DNA of 64,000 nucleotides from Pectinatus haikarae (GCF_015732185.1 NZ_WIQM01000016.1:124001-188000); one strand, 5' to 3'. Positions 44,289-53,980 are shown, counted from the first letter of the stretch. The notes: a model not told the origin generated them from the sequence alone. Translations and numbers: made by a program.

Positions 44289-46430
44289 CTATTTTTTCTT
44301 TGGCAATAAATCCGGCTTACCAGCCTTGTCATTAAAAGTTTTATTACATTTGCTGCAAAGCCAAAACGTTCCATTTTTCAAAATACGAACAAGAATTGTT
44401 CCACAACCTGGGCATTTTACAACGAGAGGTTTTCCATGGTCATCTTCATAAAAAAGTTTTCTACCCGTTACTGGGGAAACACAATCCGAATTACTGCAGA
44501 TGTGAAAGTACTTTTTCACCTTTGGCGAATAATGCCGGAGAAGTTCCCCTTTGCTGCAGACTGGGCACTCTTGAAGCGCTTTGCCTTTTGGCAGAGGAAA
44601 CTTCCTATTTTCAGCAAACTGGATATTTTGATGAACCATAGTGATCATCTCGTCCATATATTCAGACAAACTTTTATTTCCTGCCGCAATTTCAGACAAG
44701 ACATATTCCATTTCTGCTGTTGCATCTGGTAGTGTAAGAGATTGATCCACATTTTCTATCAGCCTGGTACCGAATTCTGTAGGTATCAGTTCTTTTTTTA
44801 TTTTTGTCATACACGGCTCTAATGGTTTTCCATTCATTATATCTGCCTGCAGTTCCGCAATAATCGTATCCCGTGTTGCCGGAGTGCCGATCCCCTTAAC
44901 CTCTTTTAGTTTTTCTCGGTTAGGATTTTTCGTATCTACGAAGCGCCAAATATTTGCCATGGCCGCCAACAATGTACCTTCTGTAAATCGCTTTGGTGGC
45001 GTTGTCACCTTATCAGTAATGGAATAATTGGCTTTTTCTATTTTGTCACCTATTTTAAGCGCCGGAAGCTTTATGTTAGATTCCGCTATTTCCAGCTCTG
45101 GATCTTCAGCTTCATACGCCTTATACCCTTGCTTTAATATAATTTTCCCACTGCCCGTAAAAATTTCATCAGCAACCTCCACAGTAAATGTGATCTTTTT
45201 ATATTCATGGGCTGGCAAAAATTGCAGTACGTATCGTTTCGCTATAAGTACATAAATTTTCTGCTCAGGTTCCATTAGCTTTTCCGGCTGAATGCCTGTG
45301 GGAATAATGGCATGATGGGCCGTTATTTTCTGATCGTTGAAAGCCTTGCTCGTAATTTCTATATCAGCGGTATCAGCTCCAGCAATTCCAATTGCCGCAA
45401 GCACAGGCAAAATTCTTGCAGCATCCGCTTTTTGCGATACCGGAATGTAGTTACAATCACTACGCGGATAGGAAACATATTTCTTTTCATACATATCCTG
45501 TACCGCAACCAATACTTCTTTTGGCGAAAAGCCATATTTCTTATTTGCTTCTACCTGTAATGTATCCAATGAATGCGGCAATGGCGGATGTTGCACCATA
45601 TCTTTTCCCTGCACATCCCGGATGATAACCTCTGCTTTTTCAAGCTTCAACTTAATGGCCTGCAGAATATTTTTGTCTTTGACACGGTTTTCTTCATCCA
45701 GCAGCAAATTTTCTGCTGGTTTCAAAGTTGCCTTAAACGGAATACCATCTTTTTCAAAGATTCCTTTTAGTTCATAGTATTTTGTTGACTTGAAGCCCTT
45801 GATTTCTTTTTCCCGATTTACAACCAATGCTAATGTTGGCACTTTCACCCGGCCAATGCGAAAGGTATTTTCATAGCCATATTTTCTTGCATTTACGGTA
45901 TAGGCGCGAGTAAGATTCATCCCAATCAGCCAATCTGCTTGTTCTCTCCCCAATCCGGCATAATACAAATTTTCATATCTTTTATTATCCGTAATCTGCG
46001 CAAAAGCCCGTTTCAAGCTTTCATCGTCTTTTGCATTAATAAGAATACGCTGCACTTTCCCCTTAAACTGTAAATAATGAAGGATTTCATCAATGAGCAA
46101 TTGGCCCTCACGATCAGGGTCACCCGCATGAACAACAATATCAGCTTCCATTAAAAGCTTTTTTATCACGGCTAGTTGTGCAACGGCAGCAGCTGCCGGT
46201 TTCAGTTTCCATACTTTCGGAAGTATCGGATAATTGGCCCAAGCCTTATATTCTTCGCCATACTCTTCCGGTGAAGCAAGCCCTAGAATATGTCCAAACG
46301 CCCATGTCACGGTCGTATCTCCCTGCTGGATAAAGCCTTTTTCCTTATGACAATTTCCATCCGGCCATAAATAGGTCGCCAAGGCCTTTCCTATATCCGG
46401 CTTTTCTGCTATATACGTAACTTTACTCAA
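44289..46430 (-). CDS. topB: DNA topoisomerase III
   Basis: 713 residues from a TTG start with AGGAAG 8 nt upstream; a longer frame runs 86 codons further back but would cover the divergent regulator's promoter. The Toprim motifs YIAEKPDIGKALATYLW (6-22) and HAGDPDREGQ (101-110) are intact; catalytic Tyr321 sits in SYPRSD. The C-terminus carries two zinc ribbons (CPVC...CSNSDC, CPGC...CSKC). It relaxes and decatenates DNA. A TopB of this kind is standard baggage of conjugative plasmids and ICEs. Confidence 0.94.
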   Translation of the reverse strand: MSKVTYIAEKPDIGKALATYLWPDGNCHKEKGFIQQGDTTVTWAFGHILGLASPEEYGEEYKAWANYPILPKVWKLKPAAAAVAQLAVIKKLLMEADIVVHAGDPDREGQLLIDEILHYLQFKGKVQRILINAKDDESLKRAFAQITDNKRYENLYYAGLGREQADWLIGMNLTRAYTVNARKYGYENTFRIGRVKVPTLALVVNREKEIKGFKSTKYYELKGIFEKDGIPFKATLKPAENLLLDEENRVKDKNILQAIKLKLEKAEVIIRDVQGKDMVQHPPLPHSLDTLQVEANKKYGFSPKEVLVAVQDMYEKKYVSYPRSDCNYIPVSQKADAARILPVLAAIGIAGADTADIEITSKAFNDQKITAHHAIIPTGIQPEKLMEPEQKIYVLIAKRYVLQFLPAHEYKKITFTVEVADEIFTGSGKIILKQGYKAYEAEDPELEIAESNIKLPALKIGDKIEKANYSITDKVTTPPKRFTEGTLLAAMANIWRFVDTKNPNREKLKEVKGIGTPATRDTIIAELQADIMNGKPLEPCMTKIKKELIPTEFGTRLIENVDQSLTLPDATAEMEYVLSEIAAGNKSLSEYMDEMITMVHQNIQFAENRKFPLPKGKALQECPVCSKGELLRHYSPKVKKYFHICSNSDCVSPVTGRKLFYEDDHGKPLVVKCPGCGTILVRILKNGTFWLCSKCNKTFNDKAGKPDLLPKKK

Positions 46431-46516
46431 AAGAAACACTTCCTTTTTATTTTTATTGTGATAAAATATAATATATATTATTTGTTTTATGGTAAATATA
46501 TAAGTAGGTGATTGGG

Positions 46517-47095
46517 TTGAGTGAATTTGCAAAACGACTGAAAGAAATACGAAAAGGTAAAATGACGCAAGGCGAACTGGCGGATCTTTTAAATACCTCC
46601 CAAGTACAAATTTCTTTGTATGAGACTGGAAAAGATGAGCCAACACCAGAGCTTCTTGAAAAAGTCGCGGAAATTTTTGATGTGACAACGGATTATCTTT
46701 CTGGAAAAACCCCTGCCAAGGATGCTACTGTAGATACAGAAGCAGATACCTTAGCGCAGCGCATCAAAGTTATTCGTGTGTATTACGACAAGTCACAAGA
46801 AGAATTCGCTAAAGATTTATCTATCAGTCAATCAGCCCTTTCCTCGATTGAACACGGCACAATCCCTTCTGCAGAAGTCATACAAAAGCTTGGTAAAATG
46901 GGGTTTTCCCTTGAATGGTTACTCTATGGAGAAAACAATCAGCCAACTTCGCCAAAACAAGTCTTGGAAGATACTGCAACAGATTGGGAACGGACACGCA
47001 TCAACAAGCTCTTAAATGCCCTTTCCCATGATAAGCTCAAACTTTGCCGTCAATGTTTAGAGCTCTTTGTCTCATCATTTACCAAAGAAAAATAG
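46517..47095 (+). CDS. XRE regulator with two helix-turn-helix domains
   Basis: 192 residues from the TTG with AGGTG 7 nt upstream (a GTG three codons earlier overlaps that site). Two Cro/CI helix-turn-helix domains occur in tandem: MTQGELADLLNTSQVQISLYE (residues 16-36, in parts) and SQEEFAKDLSISQSALSSIEHG. The C-terminal 60 residues are helical and unrecognised. It is divergent from topB, with an 86-nt AT-rich shared promoter region, and likely controls the element's transfer genes. An IS1182 copy follows 13 nt after its stop. Confidence 0.87.
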   Translation: MSEFAKRLKEIRKGKMTQGELADLLNTSQVQISLYETGKDEPTPELLEKVAEIFDVTTDYLSGKTPAKDATVDTEADTLAQRIKVIRVYYDKSQEEFAKDLSISQSALSSIEHGTIPSAEVIQKLGKMGFSLEWLLYGENNQPTSPKQVLEDTATDWERTRINKLLNALSHDKLKLCRQCLELFVSSFTKEK

Positions 47096-47239
47096 AATGT
47101 ATACCTTTAGGGGCTGTGACAAAATGAGAAATCATTTTGTCCACAGTCTCTTTTTCTATACAATTTGAGGCAACAAGCGGGCAATTACTGAAAAAAGGGC
47201 ATACAACCCCTTTCCCCATAAAAACTGCTTTTCTACAGT

Positions 47240-48814
47240 TTATGCGGCTTTCTTCAAACGTAGTCTTTTATTGTGGTATTTATAAAGATTGTGCCCGATG
47301 GAAACCAGGAAAATCTCTAAACGTACTTGTTTCATACCTTTTCGAACGATTCTTTTATACCAGCGGTTATTTTTCATGATGCCAAAAGTACCTTCAGATT
47401 GAATCGAGCGATTCATACGAAGAAGCGCTCCTTGAATGCTTTCTAGGTTATTCACAACTTCTTGGTGTATAGAAGTTAGTTCCTGGTTAAGATGAATCGT
47501 CCTGTTTTTATCCGTCTTTTTACACTCGGAGGCATAAGGACAATCTGTACAATTTTCGCACTGGTAGACCTCTTCCTGACGTCCGTATTGATTCCCTTTT
47601 ACATTTCGTCTATATTGAAGATAAAATGCCTGTCCGGCCGGACAACGCAGTGTGCCTTCTTCGTCAATCTTGAAATTCACTGCCCGAAACGGATTATCTC
47701 GATACTTTGCGTCAGTAGTTTCTTTCTTGTACATAGTGAATTTCATATACTTTTCCATACCGTGCTGCTCACAGTAAATATAATTGTTGTATGAACCATA
47801 TCCTGCGTCAGCAACGGGATACTTTGGATAAAATCCGTAGGTATTATGAAATTTCTCCAGTAAGGGAACAAAACAATCCATGTCTGCACGGTATTGATTT
47901 ACATCAGCTACAGCTATGTATTCATCTGCAATACCAAATTGAACATTGTAGGCTGGCAGGAGCTGGTCGTTGCCCATATAATCTGTCTTGATCCGCATGA
48001 ATGTCGCACAGTGATCTGTTTTGGAATAACTGTTCCGGTCTGGACCACAAATGGTTATCTTTTCAACATATTCTTTGAGTTTGGCTGTATATTCCTGAAG
48101 CCGTTCGTAATAGCTCTGCCGGGGTGTTTTTCGATGGCCTTTTCCATGGACAAATTTTGTTTCATCTATTTCATAGATTTTGGCATACCGATCTGTTACT
48201 TCATTCAGGTATTCAGGAACGTATTCGGAATTCGTATCAATTTTGATACCAAAGCCGGAAAGATCGTCGTTGATTTCATCAAGTAATCCCGTGACTTTTT
48301 CAAAAAGTCTATATCTAGACTTTTCAGTCGCTTTCTTCCATACCCAGCTATATTTATTAGCATTTGCCTCAAATTTCGAACCGTCAATATACAGATGGCT
48401 CAAATCCACATGATCTTTAGCAAAGATTTTCTTGTTGATCTCGCTGAACAATTCCTCGACGGATGGGTTGAGGATATTTTCGATAAAATAGCCGAACGTG
48501 CGATAAGATGGAGTCTCGTGTTCCATGAGATAGATAAAGCGAAGATTGACTTTACAGCAATCTTCGAGTTCGCGGAGCGAGATATATCCATTTGTCATAA
48601 ATCCAAATAAGATTGTTTTCAACATGCTGGTCGGGTTGTACCTGATGCGTCCGGTAACGTGCTCCGGAACATTTTTCAGGTACTTCTCCAAGTCGATTCC
48701 CTCCATGAATCTGTCGAAAACCAGCACAGGATCACAAATATCCAGAAAATCCGAAATAAATAGTGGCAAAACTGCCTGTTTTGTTTTAGAATAATGTATG
48801 TTTGAATTTTTCAT
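47240..48814 (-). CDS. IS1182-family transposase
   Basis: 524 residues, intact. The N-terminal DUF772-like domain (RYNPTSMLKTILFGFMTNGYISLRELE, in parts) is followed by the DDE core: LYIDGSKFEANANKYSWVWKK (in parts) carries the first Asp, VADAGYGSYNNY the second, and the C-terminal EGTFGIMKNN the Glu. A Cys-rich insert (CENCTDCPYASECKK) is typical of this family. Confidence 0.95.
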   Translation of the reverse strand: MKNSNIHYSKTKQAVLPLFISDFLDICDPVLVFDRFMEGIDLEKYLKNVPEHVTGRIRYNPTSMLKTILFGFMTNGYISLRELEDCCKVNLRFIYLMEHETPSYRTFGYFIENILNPSVEELFSEINKKIFAKDHVDLSHLYIDGSKFEANANKYSWVWKKATEKSRYRLFEKVTGLLDEINDDLSGFGIKIDTNSEYVPEYLNEVTDRYAKIYEIDETKFVHGKGHRKTPRQSYYERLQEYTAKLKEYVEKITICGPDRNSYSKTDHCATFMRIKTDYMGNDQLLPAYNVQFGIADEYIAVADVNQYRADMDCFVPLLEKFHNTYGFYPKYPVADAGYGSYNNYIYCEQHGMEKYMKFTMYKKETTDAKYRDNPFRAVNFKIDEEGTLRCPAGQAFYLQYRRNVKGNQYGRQEEVYQCENCTDCPYASECKKTDKNRTIHLNQELTSIHQEVVNNLESIQGALLRMNRSIQSEGTFGIMKNNRWYKRIVRKGMKQVRLEIFLVSIGHNLYKYHNKRLRLKKAA

Positions 48815-48837
48815 GTGGTATGTAAAATTTTAACACA

Positions 48838-48879
48838 AAAAGAGGATCACCGGCTCGTTCGAGCAAGCGATCCTCTTTT
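48838..48879. terminator. IS1182 subterminal hairpin
   Basis: AAAAGAGGATC (48838-48848) pairs with GATCCTCTTTT (48869-48879). It lies between the IS end and the transposase start and should block read-in transcription from the secretion operon. Confidence 0.7.
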
Positions 48880-48913
48880 GTTTTTATAGGAGTGTTATTT
48901 CACAGCCCCTTTT

Positions 48914-49654
48914 TCATTCTCCATACTGCATAAAACCAAGGCTTTTCGTCTGCACTACCCGTTTTTGCATATCATATTCGTTTGGATGATAGGGATCATA
49001 ACCATAAAACTCCCCAGCTCTGGCTTTTTCTCTCTCTATGCGATTGGCCGTAAATTCAGCTTCTTGCATAGTCACTTGCTTCATAAATTCCGAACCCTTG
49101 ACCTCTACCTGATCAATACTCTCTAAAGCTCCCAAAACTTCTGTCGCATTCTTTTTTTGCTGTTCTCCTAAAATACCGTCTGTTTTTGTTTGTAAAACCT
49201 CTTCTTGCGCATTTTTTCTAAGCTGCTGATTTTGAAAAGCTTTTTGTGCAGCATTGGCCGCATCCTGATTCGCATTTTCCAAGCTGGTATAGAGAAGAAT
49301 TTCATACGCTTCATTATTGTCCGCTTTTTCTTTGATCTCCCGAAAAGCTGCACCCAGCTCTGCTGCACTTTTTCCTGTTGGCATATCGCCAACTCCCTGC
49401 ACAGCCTTGAAAGCACTTTGCAAGTCAGAATTTAGACCCGTAATCATCAAGATTCTGTTATTCAAATTTTCCAAAGTGTTCTGCACCGCGGCAATAGCCT
49501 GTTCTGTTTCTTTTACGCTATCAGCAAAGCGCTTGGCATCAAAGACCTCTGCCCCCGGATAGATCAAATCCCCCCACCATGCCTGTGCAATCATAGAAGA
49601 TCCACTAAGTACGGCCACAGTGAACACAACAACCGCAGTTTTACAGATTTTCAT
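48914..49654 (-). CDS. Secreted helical VirB5/TrbJ-like protein
   Basis: 246 residues. A signal peptide (about 1-25, ending AQA-WW) is followed by long helices (about 45-200, for example AIAAVQNTLENLNNRILM and KKNATEVLGALESIDQVEV) typical of VirB5/TrbJ minor-pilus proteins. The identity is inferred from shape and operon position, last of the type IV secretion genes. Its start overlaps the TraF stop by 14 nt. A second protein of similar design is encoded at 53.1-53.9 kb. Confidence 0.65.
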   Translation of the reverse strand: MKICKTAVVVFTVAVLSGSSMIAQAWWGDLIYPGAEVFDAKRFADSVKETEQAIAAVQNTLENLNNRILMITGLNSDLQSAFKAVQGVGDMPTGKSAAELGAAFREIKEKADNNEAYEILLYTSLENANQDAANAAQKAFQNQQLRKNAQEEVLQTKTDGILGEQQKKNATEVLGALESIDQVEVKGSEFMKQVTMQEAEFTANRIEREKARAGEFYGYDPYHPNEYDMQKRVVQTKSLGFMQYGE

Positions 49655-50183
49655 TTTGCATCACCTTCTTCACAAAACAAATAAATGGCTCATATGGCAA
49701 AAGAAGCTCGACTTTCTTCACAATCAACTCCTTTGAAATTGGTCCTAAATACCGGGAATCAAAAGAAAGCTCCATGTCGTTTAACAGCAGCATTTCATCT
49801 TCTGGCACTTTCCTTTCTCCAACTGCTAACTCTGGCAAACCTTCCTGATGAAAAATCTTATACTCTTTTCCTCTAATCTCTAAGGCATCATTAGAAACCA
49901 TATATTCATCGCCCGGAAATCCCTGAACCTGCTTTAGTAGCAAAAATCCTTTTTCCACATAAAGCTTGGGCACATCTACCGGAAGAGATACAATGACATA
50001 ATCTCCATAGTGCAAATTCTGGTTAAGGGACACCTTGTAAATTCCCTTTGGTGCCGAATCCGTAGTATTGATATAAAATAGTTTTCCGGCAAATATATTT
50101 GCTAAGGCCAGAAATCCAATCACCAAAAACATACCTATCATGAACACTTTAAGTTTTTTCTGTCCACCTTTAAGAAAGTTCAT
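49641..50183 (-). CDS. traF: TraF-like S26 signal peptidase
   Basis: 180 residues from the ATG MNFLKGGQ with GGGAGG upstream. One membrane helix (about 12-32) precedes the S26 catalytic dyad: Ser43 in TDSAPKGIY and Lys83 in LLLKQVQGFPGD, the TraF/LepB arrangement. In IncP plasmids TraF matures and cyclises the TrbC pilin; no VirB2/TrbC pilin gene is visible here. Overlaps the upstream fusion gene by 14 nt. Confidence 0.85.
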   Translation of the reverse strand: MNFLKGGQKKLKVFMIGMFLVIGFLALANIFAGKLFYINTTDSAPKGIYKVSLNQNLHYGDYVIVSLPVDVPKLYVEKGFLLLKQVQGFPGDEYMVSNDALEIRGKEYKIFHQEGLPELAVGERKVPEDEMLLLNDMELSFDSRYLGPISKELIVKKVELLLPYEPFICFVKKVMQNENL

Positions 50184-51978
50184 AGCGACCTCCCAAAGCA
50201 TTCATAATGGACTTCGGCACACGGAAAGTTAATATCGCTAAACCTATTAAGGATAAGCAAAGCAGCACATATTTTGACATAGCTTCTGCTGTAATACCAT
50301 TGTTTACGGTATAGGAACCAGATAGGTTTCGATTGACTTGATTCACATAATCCTGTGCCCATCCGGGAAGTGGTTCATTCTTAGAAAGACTATTGGGGCC
50401 GCCGTTATAAGCAGCCAAAGCATAATTCCAATCCCCAAACTGCTCATAGAGCCCCTGCATATATTTTGCTGAAGCTTCCAAATTCTGCTCCGGATTAAAG
50501 GGATCATAGCAGCCAAGCCCAGCTGCAGTAGATGGCATAAGCTGACCTAATCCTTCCGCTCCAACTTCACTAATCGCCTGCGGATTCCAGCTGCTTTCCG
50601 CTTTAATTTGTGCCAAGAAAAGCGTAACGGGAATGTTATATTTTTGCGCTTTTTCTGTAGCTATGCTCACTAAGTCTGCCGGTCCGGAAACACTGCCTGA
50701 TCCCGTCTGTGTTACTGCTGGTGTTTTCATTGTAAAAATATCCTGCGGCTTGGCATCTTTGATGCAAAAAACGCAAAGCCCAACCATCACGGATAAAATC
50801 ATGAGCTTTATGGTTGTAGAAACCAGATGGCCAAAACTCCCTTCAGCCACAAATTTCGTAAAACCTAAAGCTGCAAATGGCCCAGTGCAAAGCGCCACCG
50901 AAGCCGAAAGATAAAATTCGATATATACAAGCATGATGTAACAGGACAAGAAGAAAAATACTCCCATGGTCAAAAAGGTAATAAGATAAATCGGCAGTAT
51001 CGTTCCAAAGTTCCGGACAAAATCCATTGAACCAAACGATGCAATTTTATTAAGTCCCGGCGTGATCATATACACGCATTTTTGCATTAAAAGCTGTGGC
51101 TGCGAAATGTTATCGGCAATCACCGTTGGATCTTGGATAAAAGTTCCTGACACCGAACTTACAAAACTCAAGAAAAAATCGTTAATGATTCGCTGCCAAT
51201 TGGTAAAAATCAAAAACAAAAATCCATATTTGAAAGTTTTCGTAATTACTTGATTTAGTGAAGTTTCAAGCCCAGCAACAAGTATCGGCAGCGTCAAATC
51301 AATGACCGCCAAAACAAATAACAGAGCCAGTCCTGCCGTCTGCAGTCCGTTATACCCTTTTGATAAGGCCTTCACCATTTGTTCCATTAGCTGATTTAAA
51401 GAATCTCCCAGCTGATACATGGCTTCTACACCCCAAGGCAGTGAAATATTGTCGCTTCCCCGTTGTCCGGTACCTGGATTTACACTTCCATCACCGCTAA
51501 GATTGACGCCCAGCGCTATCAGTCTGGAATAGGGATCAATCACGGGTCCCGTATAATAACCAGAAGGCCAGTATTCTATATGACAATGTGCCCCGGTCGA
51601 TGTGCCAAGATCTCCATCATAAGCATCGCCACCGGTATAACCAATCACGACTCCTTCAGAAACTCTTCCATCTGCACAAATTAAGGTATCCGGATTACAA
51701 TCTCCGAAAAGAAGCGATTCCCCATTCTCTCCGGTAATAAGTACCCAATAAATAAAACCATTGCCTGCACCATGTTCGATAGTGCCATTAAACGGTGCCA
51801 GGATAGGGGTTCCAGACGAAGTGCCAACATCCAACCCTTTATGCGTATGTCCCATATGATTTTCTTCACCAAAAGGAGCCGTTACTTCGCCTCCACTAAA
51901 CGGCGCTGCAGCAAAAACCGAAGCTATATTGAAGCACAGCAATATACTCATTAACATACATAGTCGTTTTATTCTCAT
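50170..51978 (-). CDS. VirB6/TrbL-like protein fused to M23 and SLT peptidoglycan hydrolases
   Basis: 602 residues. A signal peptide (1-24) is followed by an M23 endopeptidase (about 28-155) with its zinc ligands present (H46xxxD50, H131xH133). A hydrophobic TrbL/VirB6-like core with five to six helices spans about 215-405. A lytic transglycosylase (SLT, about 432-550) has the catalytic Glu461 in KAESSWN and GLGQLMPSTA, and a last membrane helix lies at about 569-587. One polypeptide thus joins two wall-cutting enzymes to the inner-membrane channel of the secretion machine. In other systems VirB1-type enzymes are separate. It is encoded between TraF and a plain TrbL. Confidence 0.88.
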   Translation of the reverse strand: MRIKRLCMLMSILLCFNIASVFAAAPFSGGEVTAPFGEENHMGHTHKGLDVGTSSGTPILAPFNGTIEHGAGNGFIYWVLITGENGESLLFGDCNPDTLICADGRVSEGVVIGYTGGDAYDGDLGTSTGAHCHIEYWPSGYYTGPVIDPYSRLIALGVNLSGDGSVNPGTGQRGSDNISLPWGVEAMYQLGDSLNQLMEQMVKALSKGYNGLQTAGLALLFVLAVIDLTLPILVAGLETSLNQVITKTFKYGFLFLIFTNWQRIINDFFLSFVSSVSGTFIQDPTVIADNISQPQLLMQKCVYMITPGLNKIASFGSMDFVRNFGTILPIYLITFLTMGVFFFLSCYIMLVYIEFYLSASVALCTGPFAALGFTKFVAEGSFGHLVSTTIKLMILSVMVGLCVFCIKDAKPQDIFTMKTPAVTQTGSGSVSGPADLVSIATEKAQKYNIPVTLFLAQIKAESSWNPQAISEVGAEGLGQLMPSTAAGLGCYDPFNPEQNLEASAKYMQGLYEQFGDWNYALAAYNGGPNSLSKNEPLPGWAQDYVNQVNRNLSGSYTVNNGITAEAMSKYVLLCLSLIGLAILTFRVPKSIMNALGGRYELS

Positions 51979-51987
51979 AAAAACACC

Positions 51988-53109
51988 TTACTTATTGCCA
52001 TAGTCATTGCGGTTTCTCTGTGCTTCCTCAAAGGCTCTGCCTGATCGAAGATTTTTGTAGTCCTCATGATGGTTAATGGCATTATTTGCACCACGCATTA
52101 AGGATCTGCCAATTGTGCTGTTAGCAAATTTTTGCCGCATCATAGTTTGAGCAAAATTACCGGCAACAGACCCACCGCTACTCGCCTGACTAGTACGGGC
52201 CGCATTCATAGTAGCCTTAGCATTACCATAGGTAGAAGCAGCTTTTGCTACACCACCACTCGCACCAGCAACGACTGTTGTTCCAACGGATCTTGCTCCG
52301 CCAATGGCCGCGCCTGCATCCATAGAAGGTTGTCCATTCATCATGCTAGCTGCCAGATTTGGAAGCTGCCAAGTAAGAAAGGCCATAGCGGCATAAGATA
52401 AGGACATTCGAAGCATCGTTGCAAAAGATTCCGTTGCCGGAATTGCTTTTACATCCCCGGCCAGCGAATTAAATAATCCCAGCAGAAAATACATCACCAT
52501 CAGTTTTATGCCAAAGCTAAAAACGGCAGATACGACTCGTTGAAACAAAAAGGACGTATAGCGAATGGCTCCAAAAGGCAATAAAATCACGCCAATAGAA
52601 GCAAATACGTTGAATTCAATCTTCGTCAAAAGAATCTGCAACGTAATAAAAAAGAAAGCGCCTAATGTAATTACCGTAGACAGTAGGTACATAAAGCATT
52701 TCCCAAGCCCGCCATTACTCATAATGCTTGTCTCATTAAACGCTTTCAAAAGGCCGCCGACAACTTCAAATCCTTGTTCCAATATCTTGCTCGGTGCAAT
52801 CCAATCACCAGATGGTGTCACCCCGGCAGCCGTTAACCCAGCGTATTGGAAAGACACCAAAATAGCCGAATTGATTTTATCCCACTGCAAAATGAGGAAA
52901 AGAAAAAATCCCACCTTCATTACTCGGCTGATCACAGCAGCCATCCGAAGTTCTGCGCTATAGAGCGTCCATGTTGTACAAACATCAATAACTGCCAAAA
53001 CAGAAACGAGCTGCCACGCATAGGGCTGCAAAGCCAAAAAACCCGTAATGCTGTGCAGCTCAAAAAATTTCAGCAATTCCGTCAGAAAATCACTACTAGC
53101 AAAGTCCAC
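51988..53109 (-). CDS. trbL: TrbL/VirB6-family conjugal transfer membrane protein
   Basis: 373 residues with about six membrane helices between residues 25 and 255, then a long Ala/Gly/Ser-rich tail (VGTTVVAGASGGVAKAAS), the classic TrbL layout. It forms part of the inner-membrane channel. It is the second VirB6-like protein of the operon, 9 nt upstream of the hydrolase fusion and 4 nt downstream of the TrbJ-like gene. Confidence 0.85.
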   Translation of the reverse strand: MDFASSDFLTELLKFFELHSITGFLALQPYAWQLVSVLAVIDVCTTWTLYSAELRMAAVISRVMKVGFFLFLILQWDKINSAILVSFQYAGLTAAGVTPSGDWIAPSKILEQGFEVVGGLLKAFNETSIMSNGGLGKCFMYLLSTVITLGAFFFITLQILLTKIEFNVFASIGVILLPFGAIRYTSFLFQRVVSAVFSFGIKLMVMYFLLGLFNSLAGDVKAIPATESFATMLRMSLSYAAMAFLTWQLPNLAASMMNGQPSMDAGAAIGGARSVGTTVVAGASGGVAKAASTYGNAKATMNAARTSQASSGGSVAGNFAQTMMRQKFANSTIGRSLMRGANNAINHHEDYKNLRSGRAFEEAQRNRNDYGNK

Positions 53110-53113
53110 GCAC

Positions 53114-53899
53114 TTACCACCTCACATTGCCATATGTCTGCCATGGATCATCAAGTGCAGGAACGGTCTTTGTTACTTCCTGCTTCATTTTTGTGAGCGC
53201 TGCATCTTCTGCTTGTATCGCAGCATTTACAACCGCTTGATGATTCTGCTTTTCCAGCACTTCCGCTTGATTTTTCATTACCTGATTCTGTGCTGTTAGC
53301 GCTTGAAGCGCTGTATGAATACTATCAATCTGTGCTTTCTCTGTCGCAATTTCGTTGGCAAGTTGCTGCACCTGTTTGCTGCCTTCCGGCGATTTATTTT
53401 GCTCCAAAAGATCCGACAGGCGCTTTTTAGATACACCAAGCTCCGTCATGAGCTGATGGTATGTTGTTACATCATCCCGATTTCGCATGGATAAAACTTC
53501 TTGCAAAGTCGTTTTCACATTTTGCTCAGCCAAAGAAGTTTGCGCATAGGTATCTACTGCGATTTTAGGAAACGTACTTTGCCAATATTGGTTCCATACG
53601 GCATCTTCCGTAAAGAATCCGGACTTTTTCATGGCCGTATTGATAGAAGACATACTGCTATTCAAGGCATCTTTATAACCATCCAAAACCGTTTCTGGAA
53701 GTGCCTCCAGATCTTTCAATTGCAAAGTAATCTGCTGGGCTGTATTCGTCACAACCTGAAGCGTCTCTGTATAGGTTTTAATCTGCTGCAAAATATTTTC
53801 CGTATCAATTACCGAAATAGACGCTTGCGCCGTCATTGGTAATGCCAGCAAAAAGGTCCCAACAAGTCCCCTCGTAAAGCTTTTACGAACATCCACCAT
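53114..53899 (-). CDS. trbJ: TrbJ/VirB5-like secreted protein
   Basis: 261 residues from the ATG MVDVRKSFTRG, with GGGGA 8 nt upstream; the frame runs 41 codons further back across palindromic repeats and is not accepted. A signal peptide (about 1-27, ending AQA-SI) is followed by VIDTENILQQIKTYTETLQ, the TrbJ start motif, and long coiled helices, ending in DDPWQTYGNVRW. TrbJ is the VirB5-type minor pilin. It follows VirB4 as in the IncP order (trbE-trbJ-trbL). Confidence 0.82.
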   Translation of the reverse strand: MVDVRKSFTRGLVGTFLLALPMTAQASISVIDTENILQQIKTYTETLQVVTNTAQQITLQLKDLEALPETVLDGYKDALNSSMSSINTAMKKSGFFTEDAVWNQYWQSTFPKIAVDTYAQTSLAEQNVKTTLQEVLSMRNRDDVTTYHQLMTELGVSKKRLSDLLEQNKSPEGSKQVQQLANEIATEKAQIDSIHTALQALTAQNQVMKNQAEVLEKQNHQAVVNAAIQAEDAALTKMKQEVTKTVPALDDPWQTYGNVRW

Positions 53900-53926
53900 C
53901 TGAATTTCCCCTCTCCTTCGCAGGAT

Positions 53927-53980
53927 GTCCATAATGGACCCCCTATATTTTTCTGTACCAAGGTGTCCATTATGGACACC
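53927..53980. promoter_or_regulatory. Twin palindromes before trbJ-like gene
   Basis: GTCCATAATGGAC (53927-53939) and GTCCATTATGGAC (53965-53977, extended to GGTGTCCATTATGGACACC) have centres 38 bp apart. They lie between the VirB4 stop and the TrbJ start. Repeated dyads with a shared core suggest a repressor operator; the downstream copy with TTTT could also act as a weak terminator. Confidence 0.5.

Larger units (their letters stand above)
47109..48910 (-). mobile_element. IS1182-family insertion sequence
   Basis: The terminal repeats AGGGGCTGTGA (47109-47119) and TCACAGCCCCT (48900-48910) are exact. Subterminal hairpins lie inside both ends. The element contains one intact transposase. 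It separates the XRE gene from the secretion genes and may have removed DNA between them. No clear target duplication is seen. Confidence 0.85.

Noticed and set aside
46431-46688. 86-residue N-terminal extension of topoisomerase III
   Set aside because: It would run through the divergent XRE promoter and start, has no family counterpart, and the TTG before SKVTYIAEK has a good ribosome site.
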